A stretch of DNA of 25,457 nucleotides. It comes from JBFKAV01 sp041621405 (GTDB taxonomy: Bacteria > Pseudomonadota > Alphaproteobacteria > Rhodobacterales > Rhodobacteraceae). Of this stretch, positions 7,570-15,222 are shown piece by piece (positions within the stretch are counted from its first letter, which is position 1; every line of letters begins with the position of its first letter). The stretch is taken from the NCBI GenBank assembly GCA_041621405.1, contig JBFKAV010000035.1, forward strand, positions 1 through 25,457, written 5' to 3'. Below the pieces are notes generated by a model that was not told the DNA's origin, searched no databases, and was given only the letters and a program-made list of their open reading frames with translations. Both the position numbers and the translations under genes were made by a program.

Positions 7570-8454
7570 GTGGAGACATCCTATCTGAGGGGCGCGGCGC
7601 TGGTCGTCGGCGGCGCGGTGCTCTGGTCGATGATGGGGCTCGCGATCCGGCTGATCGGCGAGGCGACGACCTGGCAGATCCTGTTCTGGCGCTCGCTCGG
7701 GATGGCACCGGTGCTGTTCGCCTTGATTACTTGGCGCTCGGCCGGCCGGCCCTTGTCGCGGATCAGGGCGGCGGGGGTGCCCGGACTCGCCGGCGGACTC
7801 GCGCTGGTCTTCGCCTTCGCGGGTGCGATCTACGCGATCCAGTCCACCACCGTGGCGAACGCGGTGTTCCTGTTCGCTGCGGCGCCGCTGATCACGGCGC
7901 TCCTGGCCTGGCCGCTCCTGCGCGAGCCGGTGCGGCGGGGCACCTGGGCGGCGATCGTCGTAGCGACGGTGGGGATCCTGATGATGGTGCGCGAGGGGCT
8001 CGAGATCGGCGCGCTCTGGGGCAACCTCGCCGCGCTCGCCTCGGCTGCGGGGTTCTCGGTCTTTACGCTCGCGCTTCGGCGCGGGCGGCTCGGAGACATG
8101 TTCCCCGCCACGATGCTCGGCGGCGTGTTCTCGGCGCTCGCAGCGGCGGCAGTGCTGACGCTGACCGGCGAAGGCCTCGCCGTGGCGCCGCGCGACGCGG
8201 CGCTGGCGCTGGTGATGGGGGTGGTGCTGCTTGGCGGCGGCCTTGCCTGCTTCACCGTCGGCAGCCGGGCGCTGCCGGCCGCCGACCTCGCGCTCCTCAG
8301 CATGGTCGAGGTGATGCTGGCGCCGGTCTGGGTCTGGCTGATCCTCGCCGAAACCGCGAGCGCCGGCACCTTCGCGGGCGGCGCGATCCTGCTCGCGGCG
8401 CTCGTCGGCAACGCGCTCACGGGAATGCGGCACCGCCACGTCACGCCGGTCTGA
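7570..8454 (+). CDS. EamA/DMT-family membrane transporter
   Basis: This is a probable inner-membrane metabolite exporter of the drug/metabolite transporter superfamily, 294 residues and mostly hydrophobic. It has about ten transmembrane helices in two repeated EamA halves. The first half includes GAVLWSMMGLAIRLIG and TTWQILFWRSLGMAP, and the second begins near residue 150 (GNLAALASAAGFSVFTLALRR). The first half ends with the typical AAPLITALLAWPLLREPVRRGTWA-like helix pair. The GTG start at 7570 is preceded by AGGAAGGG 7 bases upstream. The transported compound cannot be predicted. It is isolated by 319 bases on the left and 211 on the right, so it need not belong to either neighbouring operon. 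Confidence 0.9.
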   Translation: METSYLRGAALVVGGAVLWSMMGLAIRLIGEATTWQILFWRSLGMAPVLFALITWRSAGRPLSRIRAAGVPGLAGGLALVFAFAGAIYAIQSTTVANAVFLFAAAPLITALLAWPLLREPVRRGTWAAIVVATVGILMMVREGLEIGALWGNLAALASAAGFSVFTLALRRGRLGDMFPATMLGGVFSALAAAAVLTLTGEGLAVAPRDAALALVMGVVLLGGGLACFTVGSRALPAADLALLSMVEVMLAPVWVWLILAETASAGTFAGGAILLAALVGNALTGMRHRHVTPV

Positions 8455-8665
8455 TCCCGCGCCTCTTGCCGAAAACTCCTGCAAAAACAACCGCCGGGAG
8501 AAATCGAGCGAAAGCCGGTTGACAGAATCGCGGGGGCCGGTGGAGCGTGTCGGGAAAGAACGGGACAAGATTCACCGGGCCCCCGCCCTCGCCTCCGGCT
8601 GTTTCGCCGGGCCGGCGCGAAGTTGCGGATGGCGGGCAGACAGGGCGGTGAGCGCAGGGGGAGCC

Positions 8666-9190
8666 ATGCCGCGCTGGGCCATCGCCTATGTGAGGGTCGT
8701 TGATGGGCTGAACCGCCGCGTCGGGCGCTTCGCCATGTATCTGCTGTTCGTGTTGATGGGGATCCTGCTCTGGTCCTCGGCGACCAAGATCGGCAGCGAC
8801 CTCGGCCTGCCGGTCAACCCCTCGCTCTGGACCCTCGAGATGGCCCAGTTCGTGATGGTCGCCTACTACATCCTCGGCGGTCCCTACTCGATGCAGATCG
8901 GCAGCCATGTGCGGATGGATCTGCTCTACGGCGACTGGAGCCCGGCACGGAAGGCCTGGTTCGACGCCTTCACCATCGTGCTCGTGCTCGTGTTCCTCTC
9001 GGTGCTGGTCTACGGCGCGATCGACAGCACCGCATATTCGATCCAGTACAACGAGCGGAACCCCTCGGCCTGGCGGCCCTACCTCTGGCCGATCAAGGTG
9101 GTGATGTGCGCGGGCTTCCTGCTAATGCTGCTGCAGTCGGTCTCTCTGTTCCTGCGCGACATCGCGGCAATTCGGGGCGTCGAGATCTGA
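8666..9190 (+). CDS. TRAP transporter small membrane subunit (DctQ type)
   Basis: This is the small integral-membrane component of a tripartite ATP-independent periplasmic transporter, 174 residues with four predicted transmembrane helices. The order is MYLLFVLMGILLWSSA, LEMAQFVMVAYYILGG with the GSHVRMDL loop, the FTIVLVLVFLSVLVYG helix, and VVMCAGFLLMLLQSVSLFL. GSHVRMDLLY is characteristic of DctQ proteins. I chose the ATG at 8666. A GTG at 8648 in the same frame is possible, and the frame is open further upstream, but that stretch is unlike DctQ. The stop shares one base with the start of the large subunit (TGATG), so translation is coupled. It opens the probable amine-catabolism operon. 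Confidence 0.92.
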   Translation: MPRWAIAYVRVVDGLNRRVGRFAMYLLFVLMGILLWSSATKIGSDLGLPVNPSLWTLEMAQFVMVAYYILGGPYSMQIGSHVRMDLLYGDWSPARKAWFDAFTIVLVLVFLSVLVYGAIDSTAYSIQYNERNPSAWRPYLWPIKVVMCAGFLLMLLQSVSLFLRDIAAIRGVEI

Positions 9191-10533
9191 TGTCCCACGA
9201 GATGATCGCCATCCTGATGTTCTCGACGATGCTGGTCATGATGATGACCGGCCAGCGGGTGTTTGGCGTGATCGGCTTCGTCGCCGTGGTGGCGGCGCTC
9301 TGGCTCTGGGGCACCGGCGGCGAGGGGCTCGCCTTCGGCGCGGCGATGAAGCTGATGAAGTGGTATCCGCTGCTGACGCTGCCGATGTTCGTCTTCATGG
9401 GCTACGTGATGAGCGAGAGCCGGCTGGCCGACGATCTCTACCGGATGTTCCACGTCTGGTTCGGGCCGGTCCCCGGCGGGCTCGCCATCGGCACGATCCT
9501 CCTCATGGTGCTGATCTCGGCGATGAACGGGCTTTCGGTCGCGGGCATGGCGATCGGCGCCACCATCGCGCTGCCCGAGCTCCTCAGGCGCAACTACGAC
9601 AAGCAGATGGTTACCGGCGTGATCCAGGCCGGCTCGTCGCTGGGCATCCTCATTCCGCCCTCGGTGGTGCTGGTGCTCTACGCGATGATCGCCCGTGCCC
9701 CGGTGGGCCAGCTCTGGCTCGCCGGCGCGATCCCGGGCCTGATGATGGCGGCGATGTTCGTGATCTACATCTGGGCGCGCTGCGGGCTGCAGCCGCATCT
9801 CGGGCCGGTGCTGCCGGAAGAGGAGCGCGCCGAGATCGACTTCCGCCACAAGGTCCGGCTCCTCGGCGCGGGGCTCCTGCCGCTCACCATCTTCCTGACG
9901 ATGATGGTGCCCTTCGTGAACGGCTGGACCAGCCTCGTTGAGAGCTCGGTCGTGGGCGCGCTGGTGACCGTTGGGGCGGCGGTCTGGAAGCGCCGATTCA
10001 CCCGCGAGGTGTTCGAGACCGCCACGCGAAACACGCTCGCCATCTCCTGCATGTTCATGTGGATCATCCTCGCCGCACTGACGTTTGGCGCGGTATTCGA
10101 CGGGCTCGGCGCGGTGCGCGCCATCGAGGGCCTCTTCGTCGACCGGTTGGCGCTCTCGGCCTGGGAGATCCTGATCCTCATGCAGCTATCCTACCTGGTC
10201 ATGGGCATGTTCCTCGACGATACCGCGATGCTGGTGATCGTGGCGCCGCTCTATGTGCCCCTGGTGGCCACGCTCGACCTCGGGCTGCCGCGCGATCAGG
10301 TGCTGATCTGGTACGGTGTCCTTTACACAATCACCTGCCAGATCGCCTATCTCACGCCGCCGTTCGGCTATAACCTGTTCCTGATGCGGGCAATGACCCC
10401 GCCCGAGATCCGGCTGAGAGACATCTACCTCTCGGCCTTCCCCTTCGTGGGCGTGATGATCCTGGCGCTGATCCTCTTGATGGCGTTCCCGGGGATCGCG
10501 CTCTGGCTGCCCGAGACGGTCTACGGGAGATGA
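9190..10533 (+). CDS. TRAP transporter large permease (DctM type)
   Basis: This is the main solute-translocating subunit of the TRAP system, driven by an ion gradient, with 447 residues and around twelve hydrophobic segments. Family signatures include PMFVFMGYVMSESRLADDLYR near 64-84, the GGLAIGTILLMVLISAMNGLSVAG region, and ITCQIAYLTPPFGYNLFLMR near 378-397, the conserved DctM C-terminal helix. The ATG at 9190 overlaps the DctQ stop by one base. An earlier in-frame start lies inside dctQ and would add an unrelated tail. A short GC hairpin (10544-10560) separates it from the binding-protein gene. The MGMFLDDTAMLVIVAPLYVP segment places it in the group often annotated as mannitol/chloroaromatic type. 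That label does not establish substrate. Confidence 0.95.
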   Translation: MSHEMIAILMFSTMLVMMMTGQRVFGVIGFVAVVAALWLWGTGGEGLAFGAAMKLMKWYPLLTLPMFVFMGYVMSESRLADDLYRMFHVWFGPVPGGLAIGTILLMVLISAMNGLSVAGMAIGATIALPELLRRNYDKQMVTGVIQAGSSLGILIPPSVVLVLYAMIARAPVGQLWLAGAIPGLMMAAMFVIYIWARCGLQPHLGPVLPEEERAEIDFRHKVRLLGAGLLPLTIFLTMMVPFVNGWTSLVESSVVGALVTVGAAVWKRRFTREVFETATRNTLAISCMFMWIILAALTFGAVFDGLGAVRAIEGLFVDRLALSAWEILILMQLSYLVMGMFLDDTAMLVIVAPLYVPLVATLDLGLPRDQVLIWYGVLYTITCQIAYLTPPFGYNLFLMRAMTPPEIRLRDIYLSAFPFVGVMILALILLMAFPGIALWLPETVYGR

Positions 10534-10543
10534 AACTTCGAAA

Positions 10544-10560
10544 GGGCGGGCAAGCCGCCC
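10544..10560 (+). promoter_or_regulatory. Short intercistronic hairpin between TRAP permease and binding-protein genes
   Basis: GGGCGG and CCGCCC (6 bp) surround a 5-base loop, 10 bases after the dctM-type stop and before the strong ribosome site of the binding-protein gene. It could be an RNA processing or decay barrier that raises binding-protein output. It is short enough to be fortuitous in G/C-rich DNA. Confidence 0.4.
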
Positions 10561-10586
10561 CGTCCAACCGGGCCCAGGCCCAAAAC

Positions 10587-10594
10587 AAGGAGGT
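10587..10594 (+). promoter_or_regulatory. Consensus Shine-Dalgarno for the TRAP binding protein
   Basis: AAGGAGGT lies 7 bases before the ATG at 10602. This is the strongest ribosome site noticed in the window. It fixes the start against a possible upstream start at 10530 and fits a need for excess periplasmic receptor. Confidence 0.8.
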
Positions 10595-10601
10595 AAGACC
10601 C

Positions 10602-11639
10602 ATGACCACGAGACGGAAGTTCCTTGCCACCGGTGCCATCGGCGGCGCCGCCGCCCTGGCTGCCCCTGTCACGGTGAAGGCGCAGGCGCCGATCAAGTGG
10701 CGGCTGCAGACCTATGCGGGCCCGGCGCTCGCGGAGCAGGTGATCAAGCCCGCGATCGACAGCTTCAACGTGATCGCGGCGGGGCAGATGGAGATCGAGC
10801 TCTACACCGCCGACCAACTGGTGCCCACAGCCGAGCTCTTCCGCGCCATGCAGTCGGGCACCATCGACGCCGTGCAGTCCGACGACGATTCGATGGCCTC
10901 GCCCACCGAGGTCACCGTGTTCGGCGGCTACTTCCCGCTGGCGCTCCGCTACTCGCTCGACGTGCCGGCGCTGTTCTACAAGCACGGGCTCGACGCGATC
11001 TGGAAGGAGGAATACGCCAAGGTCGGCGTGCAGCACATCTCGGCCGGCGCCTGGGATCCCTGCCACTTCGCCACCAAGGACCCGGTGAACTCGCTCGCCG
11101 ACCTGAACGGCAAGCGGGTCTTCACCTTCCCCACCGCGGGCCGCTTCCTCGCCCAATTCGGCGTGGTGCCGGTGACGCTTCCGTGGGAGGACATCGAGGT
11201 CGCGGTACAGACCGGCGAGCTCGACGGCATCGCCTGGTCGGGAATCACCGAGGACTACACGGTTGGCTGGGCCAACGTGACCAACTACTTCCTGACCAAC
11301 AACATCTCCGGCGCCTGGATCGGCCACTTCTTCGCCAACCAGGATCGCTGGAACGAGGTCCCGCCGCACCTCCAGGAGCTCCTGAAGGTCTGCTTCGAGC
11401 AGAGCCACTACTATCGGCAGCACTGGTACTGGGCCGGGGAGGCCGACCTGCGCGTGAACGGCGACAAGCTGCAGCTCACCACCATTCCCGATGCGGAATG
11501 GGCGCAGGTCGAGGAAGCGGCGTCCGCGTTCTGGGACGAGATCGCCGCCGAGAGCGAGACCAAGGCCAAGGTGGTCGCGATCATCAAGCAATACAACGAT
11601 GTGATGCGGAAGGCCGGGCCTCCTTACCGCTACACCTGA
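10602..11639 (+). CDS. TRAP transporter substrate-binding protein (DctP family)
   Basis: This is the periplasmic receptor of the TRAP system, 345 residues. The N-terminus MTTRRKFLATGA followed by a hydrophobic Ala/Gly stretch and a KAQA cleavage region near residue 27 looks like a Tat signal peptide. The mature chain starts with IKWRLQTYAGP. The ligand-fixing beta strand region is near 170-181 (NGKRVFTFPTAGR). Its arginines would be candidates for a carboxylate contact, the general TRAP mode. Further family segments are DGIAWSGITEDYTVGWANVTNYF and a C-terminal helical tail. The Tat-type leader and sequence style resemble the subgroup often named mannitol/chloroaromatic or 2-oxoacid binding. 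The ligand here is unknown; the linked catabolic genes suggest an amine-derived compound. A 10-bp hairpin follows the gene. Confidence 0.94.
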   Translation: MTTRRKFLATGAIGGAAALAAPVTVKAQAPIKWRLQTYAGPALAEQVIKPAIDSFNVIAAGQMEIELYTADQLVPTAELFRAMQSGTIDAVQSDDDSMASPTEVTVFGGYFPLALRYSLDVPALFYKHGLDAIWKEEYAKVGVQHISAGAWDPCHFATKDPVNSLADLNGKRVFTFPTAGRFLAQFGVVPVTLPWEDIEVAVQTGELDGIAWSGITEDYTVGWANVTNYFLTNNISGAWIGHFFANQDRWNEVPPHLQELLKVCFEQSHYYRQHWYWAGEADLRVNGDKLQLTTIPDAEWAQVEEAASAFWDEIAAESETKAKVVAIIKQYNDVMRKAGPPYRYT

Positions 11640-11662
11640 GCCTTGGCCAGCAAACGAGAACA

Positions 11663-11688
11663 GGCGGGCGCCCCCATCGGCGCCCGCC
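11663..11688 (+). promoter_or_regulatory. Intercistronic stem-loop behind the TRAP binding-protein gene
   Basis: A perfect 10-bp inverted repeat (GGCGGGCGCC and GGCGCCCGCC) with a 6-base loop begins 23 bases after the stop. No U-run follows, and a GGGAGG ribosome site for the next gene lies close behind. It is probably an mRNA stabiliser or partial attenuator, in the same relative place as the hairpin at 3962-3992. Confidence 0.7.
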
Positions 11689-11707
11689 GCTGACCGGGAG
11701 GAAGGAC

Positions 11708-13075
11708 ATGCCGGGCAACCTGAGCTTCGCGGAACTGAAGAAGGCCGTCCACGAGGGCGAGATCGACACCGTTCTGGTCTGCATCGTCGACATGCAGGGT
11801 CGGCTCCAGGGCAAGCGGTTTCACGCCGTTCATTTCGTCGAGAGCGCCTACGAGGAGACGCATTGCTGCAACTACCTCCTCGCCACCGACATCGAGATGT
11901 ACACCGTGCAGGGCTACGAGGCGACGAGCTGGGTCAAGGGCTACGGCGACTACGTGATGAAGCCCGACCTTTCGACGTTTCGCCGCGTCCCCTGGCTGCC
12001 CGGCACCGCGATGGTCACTTGCGACGTGCTCGACCACCACACCCACGAGGAGGTGCCGCATTCGCCGCGCGCGATGCTGAAGCGGCAGGTGAAACGCGCC
12101 GAGGATATTGGCTTCTCGCCGATGATGGCCACCGAGCTCGAGTTCTTCCTCTTCGACAAGTCCTTCGACCAGATGTTCGACGAGGGCTACCGAGACCTAC
12201 AGACGCTCGGGCGCTACAACACCGACTACTCGATCATGGGCACCACCAAGGAGGAGCCGCTGATGCGGGCGATCCGCAATGGGCTATATGGCGCGGGCAT
12301 CCCGGTCGAGAATTCCAAGGGCGAGGCCGAGGCGGGCCAGGAGGAGATCAACGTCCGCTACTCGGATGCGCTCGACACCGCCGACATGCATGCCATCGTG
12401 AAAACCGGGTGCAAGGAAATCGCCCACCAGCACGGCCGCGGCCTGACCTTCATGGCGAAGTACGCGACCGACCGGGCCGGATCGTCCTCCCATATCCACC
12501 AGTCTCTCTGGACCAAGAAGGGCCAGCCCGCGTTCCGTGACGAAAAGGACGAGCACGGCATGTCGGCCACGATGAAGCACTACATGGCCGGGCTACTCGC
12601 GCACGCCTCCGAGATCACGTATTTCCTTGCGCCCTACGTCAACTCCTACAAGCGCTTCTGCGTCGGGCTCTTCGCCCCGACCAAGGCGGTCTGGAGCCTC
12701 GACAACCGCACCGCCGGCTACCGGGTCTGCGGCGAGGGGACCAAGGCGGTCCGGGTGGAATGCCGGGTCGGCGGCTCCGACCTCAACCCCTACCTCGCCC
12801 TCGCCGCCCTGCTCGCCGCCGGGCTCGACGGCATCGAGCGGAAGCTCGAGCTCGAGCCCCCCGTTTCGGGCGACATCTACCACGCGGGCAAGGTACGCGA
12901 GATCCCGAAGAACCTGAGGGAGGCGATGCGGCTGATGGACGGCTCGAAGATGCTGCGCGCCGCATTCGGCGATTTCGTCATCGACCACTATCTGCGGGCT
13001 GCACGCTGGGAGATCGAGGAGCAGGACCGGGTGGTGACGGACTGGGAAGTGAAACGCGGGCTGGAACGGGCGTGA
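11708..13075 (+). CDS. Glutamine-synthetase-like gamma-glutamyl-amine ligase
   Basis: This is an ATP-dependent ligase of the glutamine synthetase superfamily, 455 residues, expected to join glutamate's gamma-carboxyl to ammonia or, more likely here, an amine. Catalytic-domain signatures are ELEFF (metal-binding Glu143 and Glu145), EAGQEE near 208-213, GSSSHIHQS (His262/His264 region), NSYKRF near 312-317, LDNRTAGYR near 331-339 and VECRVGGSDLNPYLALA near 350-366. The last motif is typical of the GlnA-like/PuuA/IpuC branch rather than housekeeping GlnA. The tyrosine adenylylation loop of GlnA was not seen. GGGAGGAAGGA precedes the ATG. It sits between a TRAP importer and two dehydrogenases, so a role in gamma-glutamylating an imported amine or amino alcohol is the preferred inference. 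Confidence 0.9.
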   Translation: MPGNLSFAELKKAVHEGEIDTVLVCIVDMQGRLQGKRFHAVHFVESAYEETHCCNYLLATDIEMYTVQGYEATSWVKGYGDYVMKPDLSTFRRVPWLPGTAMVTCDVLDHHTHEEVPHSPRAMLKRQVKRAEDIGFSPMMATELEFFLFDKSFDQMFDEGYRDLQTLGRYNTDYSIMGTTKEEPLMRAIRNGLYGAGIPVENSKGEAEAGQEEINVRYSDALDTADMHAIVKTGCKEIAHQHGRGLTFMAKYATDRAGSSSHIHQSLWTKKGQPAFRDEKDEHGMSATMKHYMAGLLAHASEITYFLAPYVNSYKRFCVGLFAPTKAVWSLDNRTAGYRVCGEGTKAVRVECRVGGSDLNPYLALAALLAAGLDGIERKLELEPPVSGDIYHAGKVREIPKNLREAMRLMDGSKMLRAAFGDFVIDHYLRAARWEIEEQDRVVTDWEVKRGLERA

Positions 13076-13102
13076 TGGGCGCTGCGACGCGGGATTGAGG
13101 CG

Positions 13103-13807
13103 ATGCTACACCTGTCGGTCCTCTCCTCCCACGGCGCCCCGCGCCCGGCGGTGCGGCTGGGGCTCGGCACGCTCTCACGCCGCATGGACGCCCCCGGGCC
13201 CGAGGTCTTCGACGGGCTCTCGGGCTTCCTCGTCGGGATATCGGTCGTCGCCGAGGGCGAGGCGCCTCCGCGCGACAACCCCGCCGCGCCCGGCAGGCTT
13301 GGCCACCGCAAGGCCGACGGGCTTCTGACTACCGACATCGTCTACGATGAGGCCAGTCTCGGCCGCGCACCGAAAAACAACGCCTGTCTCGCGCATCTCC
13401 TCGACCGCCTTGACGCCGCGATCGGAAGGCTTGCCGCCTGGTGCGACCGCAAATCGGTTTGGGCCGACCGCGCGAAATTCGAGAACGCCTGGTCCGAGAC
13501 CCGAGCCGATCTCGGCGCCGCCCGCTTCCTCAGGCCCTATGAATTCGCCCGCTCACCCGCCGAGCGCGACGCACTCGACGGCCACTGGCGAATGGGCACT
13601 CACTCGGATATCGACGGCTCCGGCTTCGACGCCGCGATGCTGCGCTATTTTCGGGACCGCGACCGCTTCTGGGAGGGCGCGAACTATGTCGCCGATCCGA
13701 GCCGGCCGGCGGGCCGATTCGGCCAGCCCACGCTGGTGGCGAACCACGGCGAGAACATCGCCACCGCGAGGCCGCCCTCGGCGCGCGAGGGCTACAACGC
13801 TTACTGA
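13103..13807 (+). CDS. Unrecognised conserved-looking protein in the amine-catabolism operon
   Basis: I do not recognise this 234-residue product. The frame has the same strong G/C third-position bias as its neighbours, fills the gap between ligase and dehydrogenase, and has GAGG 2 bases before its ATG. It is therefore very likely a real gene, although the exact start is uncertain. No signal peptide or membrane helix is evident. It is rich in charged and aromatic residues, with two cysteines (about 95 and 114) and a His/Asp/Trp-rich part: W120, W130, HWRMGTHSDIDGSG near 161-174, DRDRFWEGANY and LVANHGEN near 211-218. These could be binding or catalytic residues. A gamma-glutamyl-amide hydrolase or pathway accessory would suit the context, but nothing in the sequence shows that function. 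Confidence 0.75.
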   Translation: MLHLSVLSSHGAPRPAVRLGLGTLSRRMDAPGPEVFDGLSGFLVGISVVAEGEAPPRDNPAAPGRLGHRKADGLLTTDIVYDEASLGRAPKNNACLAHLLDRLDAAIGRLAAWCDRKSVWADRAKFENAWSETRADLGAARFLRPYEFARSPAERDALDGHWRMGTHSDIDGSGFDAAMLRYFRDRDRFWEGANYVADPSRPAGRFGQPTLVANHGENIATARPPSAREGYNAY

Positions 13808-13833
13808 TTAGGGTCCGGGGAGGACCGAGAGCC

Positions 13834-15222
13834 ATGACCAGGATGATCCAATGCATCTCGCCGGTGGACGGGCGGGTCTATGCCGAGCGGCCGGCGCTCT
13901 CGCGCGCCGATGCCGAGGCGGCAGTGGCGCGGGCGAAGGCGGCGCAGGGCGCCTGGGCGGCGTTGCCGCTCGACGAGCGCATCGCCCGAGTCAAGGCGGG
14001 CGTCGCCGCCTTGAACGCGATGAAGGACCGCGCGGTCGACGAGCTTGCCTGGCAGATGGGACGCCCTACCCGCTACGGCGGCGAGTTCGGCGGGGTGAAC
14101 GAGCGCACCGAGTACATGGCCGGGATCGCCGCCGAGGCGCTGGCGCCGATGATCGCCGAGGAGAGCGAGCGCTTCGAGCGGCGCATAGAGTGGCAGCCGC
14201 AGGGCGTGGTCTTCGTCATTGCGCCGTGGAACTACCCCTACCTAACGGCGATCAACACCATCGTTCCGGCGCTGATCGCTGGCAACGCGGTGATCCTGAA
14301 GCACGCCAGCCAGACGCTGCTCGTTGGTGAGCGGCTGGCCGAGGCGTTCCACGAGGGCGGGGTGCCGAAGGAGATCTTCCAGAACCTCGTTCTCGACCAC
14401 GACACGACCGAGCACCTGATCGGGGCCCGCTTCTTCGGCTTCGTCAACTTCACCGGCTCGGTGAAGGGCGGCGCAGCGATCGAGCGGGCCGCGGCCGGCA
14501 GCTTCACCGCACTCGGGCTCGAGCTCGGCGGCAAGGACCCGGGCTACGTGATGGAGGACGCCGATCTCGACTGGGCGGTCGACGTGCTGATGGACGGCGC
14601 GATGTACAACGCCGGCCAGTGCTGCTGCGGGATCGAGCGGATCTACGTCAATCATCGGCTTTTCGACGATTTCGTCGAAAGATCGGTGAAATGGGTGAAT
14701 GGGCTGAAGCTCGGCAACCCCTTCGAGCCCGACACCTCGCTCGGGCCGATGGCCAATGCCCGCTTCGCCAAGGCGGTGCGCGATCAGACGGCAGAGGCCG
14801 TCGAGGCGGGCGCGACGCCGCTGATCGAGCGGCAGAACTTCCCGCAGGACGACGGCGGCGCCTACCTGATGCCGCAGATCCTGGTGAATGTGGACCACTC
14901 GATGCGGGTGATGAAGGAGGAAAGCTTCGGCCCCGTCGTCGGCATCATGTCCGTCAAGGACGACGAGGAGGCGCTTTCGCTGATGAACGACTCGCCCTAC
15001 GGGCTGACCGCCAGCCTTTGGACCCAGGACCCCGAGCGGGCCTGGTCGGTGGCGCGGAAGATCGAGACGGGGACGGTGTTCATGAACCGCGCCGACTACC
15101 TCGACCCGGCGATCTGCTGGACCGGCTGCAAGGATACCGGGCGCGGCGGCGCGCTTTCCGTGCTCGGCTTCCGTGCGGTGACGCGGCCGCGCTCCTACCA
15201 TTTCCGCAAGGTGAGATCATGA
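13834..15222 (+). CDS. NAD(P)-dependent aldehyde dehydrogenase
   Basis: This enzyme oxidises an aldehyde to its carboxylic acid in the cytoplasm. It has 462 residues, near the shorter end of the ALDH family. Visible landmarks are IAPWNYP (catalytic-site Asn133), FTGSVKGG near 206-213, LELGGKDP (general-base Glu230), NAGQCCCGIER with the nucleophile probably Cys264, EESFGPVVGIMSV, and a C-terminal cofactor/oligomer region with GRGGALSVLGF. GGAGG lies about 10 bases before the ATG at 13834; an ATG three codons later is possible. The stop overlaps the alcohol dehydrogenase start by four bases. Together the two enzymes would oxidise an alcohol to an acid. Given the ligase upstream, a gamma-glutamyl aminoaldehyde is the suspected substrate. 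Confidence 0.94.
   Translation: MTRMIQCISPVDGRVYAERPALSRADAEAAVARAKAAQGAWAALPLDERIARVKAGVAALNAMKDRAVDELAWQMGRPTRYGGEFGGVNERTEYMAGIAAEALAPMIAEESERFERRIEWQPQGVVFVIAPWNYPYLTAINTIVPALIAGNAVILKHASQTLLVGERLAEAFHEGGVPKEIFQNLVLDHDTTEHLIGARFFGFVNFTGSVKGGAAIERAAAGSFTALGLELGGKDPGYVMEDADLDWAVDVLMDGAMYNAGQCCCGIERIYVNHRLFDDFVERSVKWVNGLKLGNPFEPDTSLGPMANARFAKAVRDQTAEAVEAGATPLIERQNFPQDDGGAYLMPQILVNVDHSMRVMKEESFGPVVGIMSVKDDEEALSLMNDSPYGLTASLWTQDPERAWSVARKIETGTVFMNRADYLDPAICWTGCKDTGRGGALSVLGFRAVTRPRSYHFRKVRS

Noticed and set aside
8519..8524. Perfect TTGACA upstream of the TRAP operon, considered as a promoter -35
   Set aside because: At 16-18 bases downstream only G/C-rich sequence is found and no acceptable -10, so a promoter cannot be supported.
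7195..8568. Minus-strand open frame across the repeat and DMT exporter
   Set aside because: The composition is typical of an antisense shadow, and the exporter on the plus strand explains the codon periodicity.
8666..11639. TRAP transporter considered as a sialic acid (SiaPQM) importer because neuB and neuC are in the window
   Set aside because: The transporter is in an operon with amine-type catabolic genes 7 kb away. No nanA, nanK or nanE is present, and the receptor has a Tat-type leader unlike classical SiaP.
10697..11707. N-terminal extension of the ligase reading through the TRAP receptor region
   Set aside because: It overlaps the receptor in another frame and is not protein-like. 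The ligase has its own ribosome site and ATG at 11708.
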